64,000 bases of DNA from Corydoras sp. C115 (Eukaryota > Chordata > Actinopteri > Siluriformes > Callichthyidae), in the NCBI GenBank assembly GCA_019802505.1, contig JAFMOC010000030.1:1357501-1421500 (forward strand). Reading direction: 5' to 3'. Both the position numbers and the translations under genes were made by a program. The notes under the pieces are model-generated. The model saw only the letters and a program-made list of their open reading frames with translations, was not told the DNA's origin and did no database searches. Below, piece by piece: positions 12,305-23,682 of the stretch (the stretch's first letter is position 1; the number at the start of each line of letters is the position of its first letter).

Positions 12305-13806
12305 GTTATAGACGAGGTTTTGCCTTTTCATACAAACAAAACACTAAACATGAGCTCACAGCTATCATACACTAATCTGCAGAAGGTCCATTTAAATAGC
12401 AATGCTGCCTGTGAATATATCTCCCCGATGGGCGTGGCCGTCTCGAACTGAGGTGTGTTTAGGTTTATTTCTGGCTTGTTGATATCTTAGTGACGGAAAA
12501 ACCCAGGTGCCCGGCGACAAACAGCATCACAGGCCGAGGGAGTTAGTAAGTTATAAAGCTTTAGAAATGTGCTTATAATGCCGAATAAATCCCAAATTCA
12601 TAGAAAGTGTTACCAAATTACCCCCTACTTCTGAAAAATAAGCAACTTTCGGAGCTTTTTTGAAAAGTTTAGCTTAGCGCAGCATTCCTCTGAGTCTGCT
12701 TCATGCCGTGGCTGATGATTTAGCTGATTTAATGCAAAGTAATCATTTTCCCGATGCAATCCCAAACGAGCTGCCGAATTTTCAAATCAGATCGAATCAT
12801 CTGTATATGAAAACTCACGACTCTGAAACTGCAAAATGCTGAAATTCCTTTTTCCAGGTAACTTTCAACATTTTAATGACGGTGCGTATAGGCATTTATA
12901 TTTGAAGTACCATTTTTCATCTCAGCTGTGGAAGCCGGCGCTGATTGTGGAGATATGATTCGCAGCTTTTTCATCTGGGCTGAAGTGCAGGAAGTCCGCC
13001 GCTTTTTTCCTCCTCTCAATCAGTCCACGACAAAAAGGGCAGATTCTAAAGCGATTTAAACAAAACTCACAGGGACATGCGGTGCGGTGGCGTCCTCACG
13101 TCTGCCAGAGATAAAACCGTTTGTAAGTTCTCTAGATGTAAGGAGTGAAAGCGTTCTCCCGTCTTTTTTCCCATTTTGTCAGTGTCGTCCTGACTAATGG
13201 TGGCCATCATCATTTGCTGACTGTCAAACGCATTCACCACACTAAATGACAGCCATTTACCATGGAAGCATTATTTTTTGCACTAATGGACGCCTGATCT
13301 AATAGCAAAAAGTACCCATTCAAGTTTTGACTTGAAGGCTTCACAATGCTAAAGCAATTTTCAAATGTTACTGCCCAGCTCGATGGTAATTGATGGCACC
13401 AGTAAACACCAACTCTATTTCAGGGTCTCTGCTTTCTAATTATATTCATAATGAAATGTCTCAGCATGAATATTCATTAAATGTGACACAGTAGTCTTTG
13501 TTTAGCGGCTCTTGGGTCACTAATTGAGTTGCTCATGTGCATTAGCTCTCGTTTCCAGAAGTCTACCAGCAAACACGGAGCGGCACAAACATAATTACAG
13601 AAAAACGGCGTTTACTTACACTAGGAGATGCCCATTATTTATCCACGTCACAGCCAATCATGCATACGGTCTGTCCTTAATCAAGTGTTCATTTGGACGT
13701 CCATACGCGTCGTGTATTGATGATTCTGATACTCATTTAAGATGACCTACGCTCCAAACGTCAAGAACAGAGCAGAGCTATAAATAAAAGCTACATAACA
13801 ATCAAA
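12305..13806. other. unique stretch with a family E motif at 12413-12540
   Basis: No gene was found. Bases 12413-12455 carry 'aatatatctcccc' followed by 'gcgtggccgtctcgaa'. The same motif occurs reversed at 21318-21365 and 39755-39790, and the following 'gatatcttagtgacggaaaa' also matches 21228-21250 reversed, so this is a decayed mobile element (family E). The rest is unique. Confidence 0.5.
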
Positions 13807-13862
13807 TGGGGTGACACGGTGGCTTAGTGGTTAGCATGTTCACCTCTCAGCATTAAGGATAT
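13807..13862 (+). mobile_element. V-SINE 5' head fragment
   Basis: Only the tRNA-like head ('ggtgacacggtggcttag' to 'ctctcagcattaaggat') is present. It is joined to a reverse copy, giving a hairpin-like chimera. Confidence 0.75.
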
Positions 13863-14188
13863 CTTCTACTATATTCTATATGGGGTTCCACAAGCCCATC
13901 CATGGGAGTATGTTTCAGGCGCAGGGCAGATACACCCAGGACAGGACGGCAATCTATCATTGGGCACACACTCACTCACTCACACAGACATACACACTCT
14001 ATATGGAGAAATTTAAATAATTCAATTGACCTTGATCCATGTTTTTGGACTGTGGGAGGAAACCGGAGAACCCGGAGGAAACCCACGCGGACATGGGGAG
14101 AACATGGAAACTCTACCCAGATTGGGATTCGAACCGGGAATCCCTAGCACTGAGAGGTGAACGTGCTAACCACTAAACCACCGTTTAT
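13863..14188 (-). mobile_element. V-SINE copy, reverse, tail truncated
   Basis: Runs from 'ttctactatattctatatgg' to 'aaccactaaaccaccg'. It lacks the (ATGG)n tail because it is fused to the forward head fragment just upstream. Confidence 0.83.
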
Positions 14189-14189
14189 T

Positions 14190-14388
14190 ATCCATCCATC
14201 CATCCATTATCTTCCGCTTTATCCTCTACTAGGGTCGTCCAGGGGAGCACGTTTCGGGCGCTGGGCAAATACACCCAGGACAGGACACCAATTTATCGCT
14301 GGGCACACACTCACTCACACAGACACACTCTATATGGGGCAATTTGGAGAAAATTGAATTGACCTTGATATGTGCCACCGTGCCGCCC
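14190..14388 (-). mobile_element. V-SINE with internal deletion, reverse
   Basis: (CCAT)n tail, cleavage-side region and variable segment, then a jump from 'ttgaccttgatatg' straight to the head end 'tgccaccgtgccgccc'. About 150 bases of centre and B-box region are missing. Confidence 0.82.
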
Positions 14389-14804
14389 TCATTTATTATC
14401 ATTATTAATGAATCTTTTAGTTTGTTTGTGACATGCAAAGCTAGCTGTTTGTCTCTTTACAGCTCTCATTATTTCCTAGAAGCAAGTCCAGCTATCTTAG
14501 TGTGGAACGCAGAACATTATATGGACATTGTAGTTCATGGTATATTTCCGGCAAACGTTTTTCTTTTTTCTTTTTCTTTGTTGTTTGGCCTCTAACTTTT
14601 TTTTTCGTGTTGCTTGGAAGCAACTTATTGATGAGACGGATCAACAGAGGAGGCCAGACTGGTTCGAGCGGACAGTGAGTCTAATAAGCACTGTGTTCAG
14701 AATAAAGCAAAGCAAGTGCAGAGACCCGACCCAGAGATGGTTATGGTTTTTTGTTTCATAGTTTTTTGTCCCTTTAATTAAACATGACTGTTGTATACTC
14801 CTCG
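14389..14804. other. unique non-coding stretch
   Basis: T-rich around 14560-14620. No gene was recognised. Confidence 0.4.
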
Positions 14805-14878
14805 CAGATTGGGATTCGAACCTGAGATTCCCCACCACTGAAAGGCAAACGTGCTAACCACAGGCACAGTGCTGCCCT
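14805..14878 (-). mobile_element. V-SINE head fragment, reverse
   Basis: Only the B-box side and head remain ('gcagattgggattcgaacc' to 'gtgctaaccacaggcacag'). Confidence 0.7.
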
Positions 14879-14885
14879 GTATTAT

Positions 14886-15108
14886 CTATCCATCCATCCA
14901 TTATCTTCTGCTTTATCCTCTACTAGGGTCTATATGGGGCAATTTGGAGAATTCTATTCACCTTGATCCATGTTTTTGGACTGTGGGAGTACCTGGTGAA
15001 AACCCACGCAGACAAGGGAAGAACATGGAAACTCCATCCAGATTGGGATTCGAACCGGGAATCCCTAGTGCTGAGAGGAGAACATGCTAACCACTAAACC
15101 ACCCACCC
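14886..15108 (-). mobile_element. V-SINE with internal deletion, reverse
   Basis: The tail through 'cctctactagggtc' is joined to 'tatatggggcaatttgg', skipping the 'cccatgcccatccagg' and 'cacccaggacagg' blocks. The head is complete. Confidence 0.82.
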
Positions 15109-15149
15109 TGTATTATGATAATGATAATTATTATTATAGATAGTTGTGT

Positions 15150-15462
15150 CGGGTGACACGGTGGCTTAGTGGTTAGCACATTTGCCTCTCGGCATTGGGG
15201 ATCCAGGTTCGAATGCTGATCTGGGTGAAGTTTCCATGTTCTCCCCGTATTTGGGATGGTTTTCTATGTGTTCTCCAGTATCCTCCCACAGTACAATAAC
15301 ATGTATTCAAAGAATAGGCTGCTCTAAATTGCCCCTTTCCCAGCGATGGATTGGCGCCCTGTCCTGGGTCTATCTGCCCAGCGCCCGAGATGTTCTCCCC
15401 TGGATGGGCATGGGGAGACCCACCGCGACCCTAGTGGAGGATGAAGCGGGAGATAACACGCC
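15150..15462 (+). mobile_element. V-SINE copy, forward
   Basis: Runs from 'gggtgacacggtggcttag' to 'agcgggagataacacg'. The variable CA/TG segment is missing ('attgcccctttcccagcg'). Confidence 0.85.
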
Positions 15463-15469
15463 ACGCCAT

Positions 15470-15813
15470 TACACTCATGAACAGCTGAACATTAAAAACA
15501 CTACCTCTGGACTCATTCTCCACAACCTCAACCAGTCTTCTTCCCCTCTCCACCTACTTAACTATTCATTACAGTTTTTGCACTAGCACTTTATTTAAAC
15601 ACAATCTGCAACTTGCACAACCGTTATGTTTACAGGTGTGTGTGTGTGTGTGTGTGCGTGCGTGAGTGTGTGTGTGTGTGTGTATGAGGAATGCTAGTTT
15701 GGGTATGTCTGTCACTTATTGTGCACTGTGGGCTATTGGAACCAAAGACAAATTCCTTGTATGTGTGAGCATACTTGGCCAATAAAGTCCGATTCTGATT
15801 CTGATTCTGATAA
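15470..15813 (+). mobile_element. non-LTR retrotransposon 3' end with (GATTCT)n tail
   Basis: A C/T-rich segment, a TG-rich stretch (15635-15683), 'aattccttgtatgtgtgagc', 'cttggccaataaagtcc' and a terminal 'gattct' tandem form a 3' UTR architecture common to fish LINE 3' ends. No coding part is left. The clade is not determined. Confidence 0.6.
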
Positions 15814-15839
15814 TGAATGAATGAATAAATTGCCCCTTT

Positions 15840-16003
15840 CAAATTGCCCCTATGTGATGTAAGTAAGTGTGCGTCTGTGTGAGTGAGTGTGTTCCCAGCG
15901 ATAGATTGGCTCCCTGTCCTGGGTGTATCTGCCAGAACCAAAACATTCACCCCTGGATGGGCATGAGGGCAAACACACCCCTTGACCTTAGTAAAGCATA
16001 AAG
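15840..16003 (+). mobile_element. V-SINE 3' fragment, forward
   Basis: Begins within the variable segment ('aattgcccctatgtgatg') and ends 'gaccttagtaaagcataaag'. Just upstream lie 'aatgaatgaatga' units that may be the tail of another copy. Confidence 0.75.
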
Positions 16004-16712
16004 TGTCGTAGTATTTAGTAGCATTTCTAATACACTTATGGTTCAGAGTGCTCGCAAACTCATTAAAATGTTAGTGAGCGATGAATGGTTTTAAAACTTT
16101 GAATGAATTCTGATGACTAACTCTGCTGTTAACTTTGTACAGTGATATTCCATTAGAGTCAGGGATGCACATGAGAGGATGCGATGCATCTGTATGTATG
16201 TGAGTATAAATCAGGCTGTGGAGATAAATCCAGAGCTGCTAAAGCAAATATCATTTCCTGCTGTAATGCAGCGTTACAGTTTAATAAGAGTCTTCAGTGA
16301 TTTCAGGCCGTTATCGTGTAATAAAGTCTCCGGGGCTTCACCGTGTTGAAGTATTAAGTCTCACATCTGTAATAGGTCCTCGGCTCCGTTTTCACCACCT
16401 GACCATGAGATGTTAATGAGGGGAAGACGACAGGCAGCAAGAGAGCAGATTTTCAGTGTGAAAAGCACTAAAACACTCAGCTGAACGCAAACCCAGGTAA
16501 AAAGCCTAGAAGCTCCAATCTGAGGAAGCTCCAATCTGCAGAATCTAAACTTCATCACAAGTGTTATATGAACCTGCGTTAATGACCTTACTGCTTTATG
16601 TGGCATAATGTACGAAATTACACTGCTTTAACAGTCAAAAGTTTATTCACGCCCCCTTCTTGCTCCATTCTCTAGTTCCTCCAATTATATACATCATGTA
16701 GATTACATTTAC
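16004..16712. other. unique stretch; source of a copied 81-base block
   Basis: Bases 16061-16141 recur at 17045-17125 with one difference. A half M1 end ('cagtcaaaagtttattcacg') lies at 16632-16652. No gene was found. Confidence 0.6.
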
Positions 16713-17157
16713 GGCGGCACGGTGGCTTAGTGGTTAGCATGTTCTCCTCTCAGCGCTAGGGTTTCCCGGTTCGAATCCCCATCTGGATGGAGATTTCATG
16801 TTCTCCCCGTGTCTGCGTGGGTTTCCTCCGGGTTCTCCGGTTTCCTCCCACAGTCCAAAAACATGGAGCAAGTCAATTGAGTTCTCCGAATTGCCCCATA
16901 TAGAGTGTGTATGTGTGCGTGTCTGTGTGAGTGAGTGTGTGCCCAGAGATAGATTGGCGCCCTGTGCTGGGTGTATCTGCCCAGCGCCCGAAACGTTCTC
17001 TCCTGGATGGGCATGGGGGACCTGGAATTTGAACCCCCAACCTTCATTAAAATGTTAGTGAGCGATGAATGGTTTTAAAACTTTGAATGAATTCTGAGGA
17101 CTAACTCTGCTGTTAACTTTGTACAAATTCCAAATTCCTGGAAGATAATGAATGAAA
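16713..17157 (+). mobile_element. V-SINE interrupted by a templated patchwork insertion
   Basis: The V-SINE body runs from 'ggcggcacggtggcttag' at 16714 to 'ggatgggcatggggg' at 17018, and its terminal 'ggaagataatgaatgaa' is found at 17140-17156. The bases between are not SINE: 17018-17045 equals part of the neighbouring SINE2 (17303-17330) and 17045-17125 equals 16061-16141 with one mismatch. See findings. Confidence 0.8.
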
Positions 17158-17162
17158 AAGAC

Positions 17163-17372
17163 TCCATTTACATTACATTTGGTCATTTAGCAGATGCTTT
17201 TATCGAAAGCGACTTACAAGGTGAGCACAGGGTTAATCATAACATCCCTGGAGCAATGAGGGTTAAGAGCCTTGCTCAAGGAGCCACATTGGTAACTTCA
17301 GTGGACCTGGAATTTGAACCCCCAACCTTCAGATTGACAGCCCAACACCCTAACCACTGAGCTACCTTGCCC
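17163..17372 (-). mobile_element. SINE2 (tRNA head, L2-type tail), reverse, full length
   Basis: Read on the minus strand it starts with a tRNA-like head ('ggtagctcagtggttagg', A box), has a B-box-like 'gggggttcaaattcc', and ends with 'ctgctaaatgaccaaatg' plus TGTAA units. This tail type is shared with L2-clade LINEs in fish, so the L2 machinery probably mobilised it. Confidence 0.85.
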
Positions 17373-17809
17373 TAGATGGACTGAGTAGTTTTACAATTAC
17401 AATTACTGTAGTTCATGTTGGTTCTCTGTTCTCTGAGAGTCAGAACCATCACAGAATAGGTATCATTTGGATGATTGTTTATTGTCAGTTCTGCAGTGAC
17501 ACTGATGTGGTGAGGGGTTTTAGTGCAGCAGTGCTGGTGTAGTTTCATTTGAACACCTCAGTGACACTGCTGGGATATGAATAATGCACCAACCAAATAA
17601 TCCCTAATTTGCGGTGGTACTATTGGGGTTCTGATTATTAGAACAGAGTAAAGGGGGTGTACACAGGATGTACTATAGAACACCCGACAGAAGGACTACA
17701 GTCTGGAATTGTAGAACTACAAAGTCCATCTTTACAGTAAGTAGAACTGAGAACGTGGACAATAAGTCGAGCAAAAATGGGGCGTGTCCAAACTGTATGT
17801 ACCTGTCAT
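17373..17809 (+). mobile_element. M1 MITE, left end truncated
   Basis: Matches the complete M1 unit at 56766-57255 through the 'ctgcagtgacactgatgtgg' core and the 'gtagaactacaaagtccatc' arm to a right end 'ggggcgtgtccaaact'. The left terminal repeat is missing beside the SINE2. Confidence 0.78.
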
Positions 17810-18649
17810 CATGATCATAATGATCGTCATCTATTTCTTATCAGAAGTTCATTAAAAATGAAGCGTGCTGAGAAAATGTTGACATTATAAATCTATGCAT
17901 CGATTAATAAAGACTGGCTTAGGATCATCGTTATATCTTTATATCTTCACCCTCATTAAAACTTCCCGAATCCATGTGTATGCCTGAATATGCAAATGCG
18001 CAACTCCCCCAAGTCCCCCCGCAATCACACAGCATCACGCCAGCGGGATAATTGCTAATAAACTATATTAGCTCACATTTGTCACAGAGAGAAACAAGTC
18101 CGATTTCAGCATCAAACCTCAATTAGACCTCAATGATTTATTCAACAGTAGGTCATCCTGTCCAGATCGGTTTACAGTGGTATATGGTAGTCGCATCTTC
18201 ATTATCATCGCTCTCAAAAACAAGCGTGTGAAGTAAACCACGCCAATGATTTATAATACACTAATAATCTATTCCCTATTCCATGTGCATTTACATAACA
18301 TTCAGCCAGAAGTGTAAATCCTGAACTTAGCATTTAGAGGGAATGCAAGACATCTTTTTATTTTAATATGCAGAAATGAACAGCAGGTAAATCAGTGAAG
18401 CATCGAAGTGTCATAATGTTTATGGTTCTTTGCCAAATACTGAATGACTAATGCTGTGTCACTTTTGAAGGTTCATCTAAACCCGGCCACAGTTACCGGG
18501 ACAGGCCTCATCTTAAACAAGCTATATCAAAAAATTAAAGAAAAATAAACACCAAGCAAAAAAAATGCAGATGTATCAAGTAAAATTATCTACCAATACA
18601 GTGACTACATTTATCTTAAGATAAAAAAAAAAAAAAAAAAAGATAAAAA
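17810..18649. other. unique non-coding stretch with A19 run
   Basis: Intron-like DNA with a 19-base A run at 18623-18641 immediately before the M2 element. No gene was recognised. Confidence 0.45.
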
Positions 18650-19243
18650 GTGGTACTTTCTATGAATCCCGTATTTATAATGCATTAAAAGTACATTTAT
18701 AAAGCTTTATAAAGTATTCATAATTTTCTATAATATTTGTCATGAGCCTTTGTTAGTGTACATACAGTAGATGGTCATAATCATGGTCCTAAATTATTAT
18801 AACAATTTGACATAAGGCCCAAAAGTGACATAATGCATTATAATCTGAATTATTTACTTTTGATTCTTTGGATCTATGGATTGGATTCTTACTTAAATCA
18901 AGATAATTAGACTTCACTTAAACTCTACTTTATGTCTGTAAAGCGCTTATAAACTTTTAAAAACAGTTATGAGCACTAAGTCATGTTCAGTAAAAGCATT
19001 TTTTAAACACAAATGTTATAAGGCTTAATGTCGCTGGTCTCTGTAATAAGTTAATGAACAGTTAAAATCTATAATTTATAATGCATTATGACACTTTGTG
19101 TTAAAAAGCCTTAGGGCATGTTCTTATAACACTTTATGAGTGTGGTTATGTAGAACTATGGACAGACTTATGACAAGTATTATAAAGCATTATAAATGTG
19201 TTAATAATAATTATAAATACTGGATTTAGGTAAAGTGTTACCG
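18650..19243. mobile_element. M2 MITE with long imperfect terminal inverted repeats
   Basis: The left end 'ggtactttctatgaatcccg' and following 'tatttataatgcatta' are mirrored at the right end ('taattataaatactgg' to 'taaagtgttacc'). The interior is AT-rich, is partly self-complementary and has no open frame. It resembles the fish MITEs whose ends begin GGTAACACTTTA. The superfamily is not resolved. Confidence 0.65.
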
Positions 19244-19741
19244 AAAACGCTTCTAAGGACTAGAAACTTTACTTAAAAATCTAATACTCTACTAGGATCG
19301 TGGGACAATAAGTTAGGTATAAAGGGGGTGCGTTCAAACTTTGGACCGTTAATGTAGAATTTCAGAAACTTTTGGTACTACATTTTTCTTAAAATAAGTC
19401 AAATTACAGCAGATTCTCAAGCAATTTTTAAAAGTGACATGTGCTGAATTAAAAATGAAGGGCGGCGCTGTGGAAGGAAAGCCGCTGTGTTGTTGACTTT
19501 GCTGTCAGCCCACAGAGATTTAAGCTGAGGCGCTTCAGTGCTTTGTTAAGATTAATTAAAAAGACAAGCAATGGCAGTGTGTCACAGTCTTCCAGGATCT
19601 TTTAGCAATGCAGTGGCACCTAAAAACACTTTAGCAGCACTGGTGGGTGGCAGACGGAACTTTTGAGCATGGTTATTATAATTAAAAAGTGAAAAGAATC
19701 AAAGAACTGACAGAATGTGACAACATTTCAAAATTATAGTC
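19244..19741. other. unique non-coding stretch
   Basis: Contains a decayed M1-like end near 19310-19350 ('aataagttaggtataaaggggg' region). No gene was found. Confidence 0.4.
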
Positions 19742-19985
19742 TTTTTGACAGAGAGATTGCACTTAAAAAAAGATCCCGAACCACGAAATGTGGTACTTTT
19801 AACACAGAGCTATACCAAAGGAGCATAAAGCCACGACTTTCTATCTTTTTACAACGTATGCTAACATTTCGTAACAGATTCATACCCAAAGAAAACCTGC
19901 CCAACCCCCCCCCCCCCCCCCCCCCGACTGATCCATATTTACTTAATGAACCTTAAAATTAAAAGTTGTCGTCTGTAACCGCTTT
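19742..19985 (+). repeat. copy 1 of a diverged local duplication
   Basis: Shares 'tttgacagaga', 'cttaaaaaaagatccc', 'acacagagctata', 'agcataaagcca' and 'atgctaacatttc' in the same order with 20665-20850. It includes a C21 run at 19905-19925 that copy 2 lacks. Confidence 0.75.
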
Positions 19986-20059
19986 ACTCCGAATTCTGTT
20001 CAAATTCTACTCCTGTTGAGTACAAACAAGTAGGAACAAGTAGGAATGCTGAGTGCTAA

Positions 20060-20092
20060 AAGCTCACTGGCCACTTTATTAGATTCAACTCT
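20060..20092 (-). mobile_element. family F terminal repeat fragment
   Basis: 'ctcactggccactttattag' is the reverse of 'taataaaatggccggtgagtg', which marks the right end of the family F elements at 24288-24310 and 54282-54305. Confidence 0.6.
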
Positions 20093-20134
20093 TCGCTTTG
20101 CAACTTAAGCCCATGTTTAGCAATCTTAAGGCTG

Positions 20135-20495
20135 ATGGGTGGCACGGTGGCTTAATGGTTAGCATGTTCTCCTCTCAGCTCTAGGGATTCCCGGTTCGAA
20201 TCCCAATCTGGGTGGAGTTTCCATGTTCTCCCAGTGTCCGCGTGGGTTTCCTCCATGTTCTCCGGTTTCCTCCCACAGTCCAAAAACATGGATCAAGGTC
20301 AATTGAATTCTCCAAATTGCCCCATATAGAGTGTGTTTGTGTGAGTGAGTGAGTGTATGCCCAGTGATTGATTGGTGCCCTGTCCTGAGTGTATTTTCCC
20401 AGCACCCGAAAAATTCTCCCCTGAATGGGCATGGGGAACCCCCCTCCCCCGACCCTAGTACAGTTAGATAAAGCAGAAGATAATGGATGGATAGA
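20135..20495 (+). mobile_element. V-SINE copy, forward, full length
   Basis: Complete from 'gggtggcacggtggcttaa' to 'gataatggatggatagatg', with a good B box ('ggttcgaatccc') near 20193. Low divergence suggests it is fairly young. Confidence 0.9.
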
Positions 20496-20664
20496 TGAGC
20501 TGACACTGGCACAACACGCAGCTTGATTTAGAGCGACAATAAAAATTGTCATCGAGATTTTTTTTGTAAAATTGTCATTTTACTGAAGTAAATGTCAAAA
20601 GCACGAAACCATATTCATCCTTTTAATAGAAACTGTTTAAAAACATTGGGAAATGATTTCTGTT

Positions 20665-20850
20665 TGACAGAGATTGCGCTTAAAAAAAGATCCCAGATGT
20701 GCTACTTTTCACACAGAGCTATACTAAAGCAGCATAAAGCCATGACTGTCATTTACAATTTATGCTAACATTTCAGTAACACATCCATTGCCTCAGAAAA
20801 CCCCTCCCGACTGATCAATAAACGTTTAATAAAAGTTGTGTCTTGCATAT
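20665..20850 (+). repeat. copy 2 of a diverged local duplication
   Basis: Second copy of the 19742-19985 block. The flank 'gtaaatgtcaaaagcacgaa' and 'aacattgggaaatg' just upstream (20590-20655) recurs again at 21835-21900, so the duplicated unit was larger and is now broken up. Confidence 0.72.
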
Positions 20851-20924
20851 TCCTCTTTGTTTACAAACTTAGGGTCCTACATTAACACGCTGGCAGTCGC
20901 TCAACACAGAGCTTGATTTAGGGC

Positions 20925-21125
20925 GTGTCAGTGTGGCTTTGCCATCTTAACGACTGAAAATCTACATTTTACCGTCTAGAAAATGCAGATGTACTAAATT
21001 TCTTAATTATTTCTGGGTGTGTTTTGAGTTTAACGTGTATTAAACCAATCAGCTTGTCATTTGCCGTTCCTTTTAAGCGATAGGTGTGCTCTGACTTTGG
21101 TGGATTGCTATTTCAACAGCGCAGA
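20925..21125 (+). mobile_element. family D repeat, forward
   Basis: 'tttagggcgtgt', 'gggtgtgttt', 'aaaccaatcag', 'gttccttttaag' and 'tgactttggtggattgctat' recur in order, reversed, at 30690-30874. It looks like an old non-autonomous DNA transposon. The family name is unknown to me. Confidence 0.6.
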
Positions 21126-21998
21126 AATCTGGAAATGTCCAATACTTCTAAGGAGGTTCACTGAAATTCATTGACAAAATAGTGATGAACGTCTGACTGT
21201 TGATGTCAGACACATTTCTGGTGTGTTGCTATCTTGGCGATGAAAAATCCAAGTGCACCGCTGACTGAAAACAGCCTCTTCACGTCTGGAGAGGTTGTTT
21301 TCAGTACCTGACGTCCCCTCAATTCGAGACGGCCACGTCCCACGGGGGGAGATATATTCAAAAGAAGCTTTGCCTCTACTCGAGGACCCAACTGTGACAG
21401 ATTTGCAGTGATGGGTGTTTCTGTGCCAGACTTTAAACCACTGAGCCACCAACGCTATGACCGATGTCTATAAACACTCATAGACCACTGCGTATCCCTA
21501 AAGATAAAGATTCTCTAATGACAGTCTCCAGAACCAGAGAAATGACACTGTGCTCCCCCAGCAATCTTCACTTTCCGTTTTTGGAATTATTTAAGGTTTT
21601 GGTCAGAACTGCGGCAGTGTTGCATTTTCAGAACTTGGTGAACGTGGCAGGAAACGAAAACGTACTGCTTGTATTATCTCATTGATGGTTTGTAGGCGTG
21701 GCTCGTAGCCGAGCTGAATGAAACTGCCGCCATCCATCACATCTGATTTTAAAGGTGAAGGAAAAATTAGGATAAAATTAGTCATACAGTAGAAAGCTAG
21801 CAAATAACACGCATTACAGCACCGTTTTACTGATGTAAATGTCAAAAGCATAGGACGACGTCTGTCCTTTTAATAGAAAATGTTTTAAAACATTGGGAAG
21901 TGGCGTGTAGGAAGTGGAACTGATGAATTAGACAAGACCTGTGTACACATACAAGTTTTGTGTGTGTGTGTACAGTATATCAGCTATGTCATTGCTCA
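21126..21998. other. mostly unique stretch with a family E motif
   Basis: Bases 21318-21365 hold 'gagacggccacgtccc' and 'agatatattca', the reverse of the 12413 motif. Bases 21829-21900 repeat the flank of the local duplication. No gene was found. Confidence 0.5.
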
Positions 21999-22299
21999 CT
22001 CATTCTGCTTAATCCTCTACTTGGGTCATGGGGGGGGGGTTCCCTATGTGCATCCAGGGTCCAGGGGAGAACATTTTGGGTGCTGGGCAGATACACCCAG
22101 GACAGGATGCCAATCCATCACTGGGTACACTTTCTAACACACACACAAGCACACTATATGGGGCAGGGTAAATTCTATGTTTTTGGACTGTGGGAGGACA
22201 CCAGAGAAGCCGAACGAAACCCATGGAGACACGAGGATTGGGATTTAATCTGTATCCACTGCACTGAGAGGTGAACGTGCAATCCACTAACCCCCACCA
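21999..22299 (-). mobile_element. V-SINE copy, reverse, diverged
   Basis: Runs from 'tctgcttaatcctctacttg' to 'gtgcaatccactaaccccc'. It has a G9 run, a duplicated 'ccagggtccagggga' segment and a shortened centre. Confidence 0.8.
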
Positions 22300-23020
22300 C
22301 TTTAATTCTAAAAATCTGAGCAGACGCATATACATTCATAATTTAACGTAGACGACTTAATATTTACACTTTACATTCCAGCATGATTTTGTTTCATGGA
22401 AGAACATACAAACTCCCCAGAGTGAGCTACCCATTGCACCCCATTACAACCCAAACATACGGGCAGGTTTATTACACCTCCTGTTCTTTCTCCAACCTCC
22501 TGCTTTCCTGCACTAACAGTAGATGTAGAGATCTTCTGGCATGTGACCTTTTTACAGCCACCTCCTAATTTATGTCGGTTAAATCATGTTTGACTTATTT
22601 ACATCGCTCCTTCACTGAACCTCCCACATGATGCTGACTTAAGGAATTTGCCCTGTCACCTCTACAGCTCGACTTTATGAACTGTTCACCTCAATCATAA
22701 TACAGTAAAATCAAAAGTGATGGATGACTGAATAAGCTTCTGAAGCCTCCCACAAAGTTAAAGTATGCACTTGAACTGCAGCAGCAACACATCATTCTGC
22801 ATGGACAACAGGTGAAGCCTTATTCTTTAACATGAGGAACGGCTCAGCGCTTATTAACACTACACTATACACACTAATGGAACAAACTTAATACATTTCC
22901 ACCTCTACTTCACCTTTAATGCTATTTCATACTTTCACTTCCCTGCAGTTCAGAGACAAAAATCAAAACTTAAATAAGTTTTTATTTACTTCAGATATCA
23001 CCAAATTCTGTGGTTATCAA
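22300..23020. other. unique non-coding stretch
   Basis: No recognised gene or repeat. Confidence 0.4.
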
Positions 23021-23379
23021 GGCGGCATGTTAGTGTTTAGCAAGTTCTCCTTTCAGTGCTGAGGATTCCATGTTCCAATCCCAATCTGGGTGGAGATTCT
23101 GAGTTTCCATGTTCTCCTCGTGTCCACATGGGTTTCCTCCGGCTTCTCCGGTGGTTCACAGATCCAAATACATGGATCAAGGTTAATAGAATTCTCCAAA
23201 TTGCCCCATATAGTGTGTGTGTGTGTCTGTGTGAGTGAGTGTGTGCCCAGCAATAGATTGGCACTCTGTCCTGGGTGTATCTGCCCAGCGCCCAAAACGT
23301 TCTCCCCTGGATGGGCATGAGGAACCCCCCAGCGACCGTAGTAGAGGATAAAGCGGAAGATAATGAATGAACGAATGAA
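23021..23379 (+). mobile_element. V-SINE copy, forward, damaged head
   Basis: The head reads 'ggcggcatgttagtgtttagc', so the A box is degraded. Centre and tail ('gataatgaatgaacgaatg') are intact. Confidence 0.85.
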
Positions 23380-23682
23380 GTACCTGTTTGGAAATAAACA
23401 GTGATGCTGTCTTGCCGTAAAACTCCTAAATAAACCAAACCAAACGGTGTCCTGCTTTATTTGACTTAATCTAAGTAAAGCTTAAAGTGATTACTTTATT
23501 GACACCCAGCCCTCAGTGACAGCGACGTGGCTTTTTGTAAAAAGCATTTTTTCCAACTTTGCTTTCTCACACTGTAGTTAAAATGATGTATTATGGAGTG
23601 TGGGGTTAAGAGAATTAACCACAAGGGCGTTGTACATCATCATTAATTTTGGAGCCGAATTCTAAAGCTGGATTGTGAAATT

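Noticed and set aside
20159..20552. Open frames of 100 residues or more across V-SINE copies, here and at about 30 other places
   Set aside because: The same peptide strings recur wherever a V-SINE lies, on both strands and in shifting frames. They are repeat-derived and not genes.
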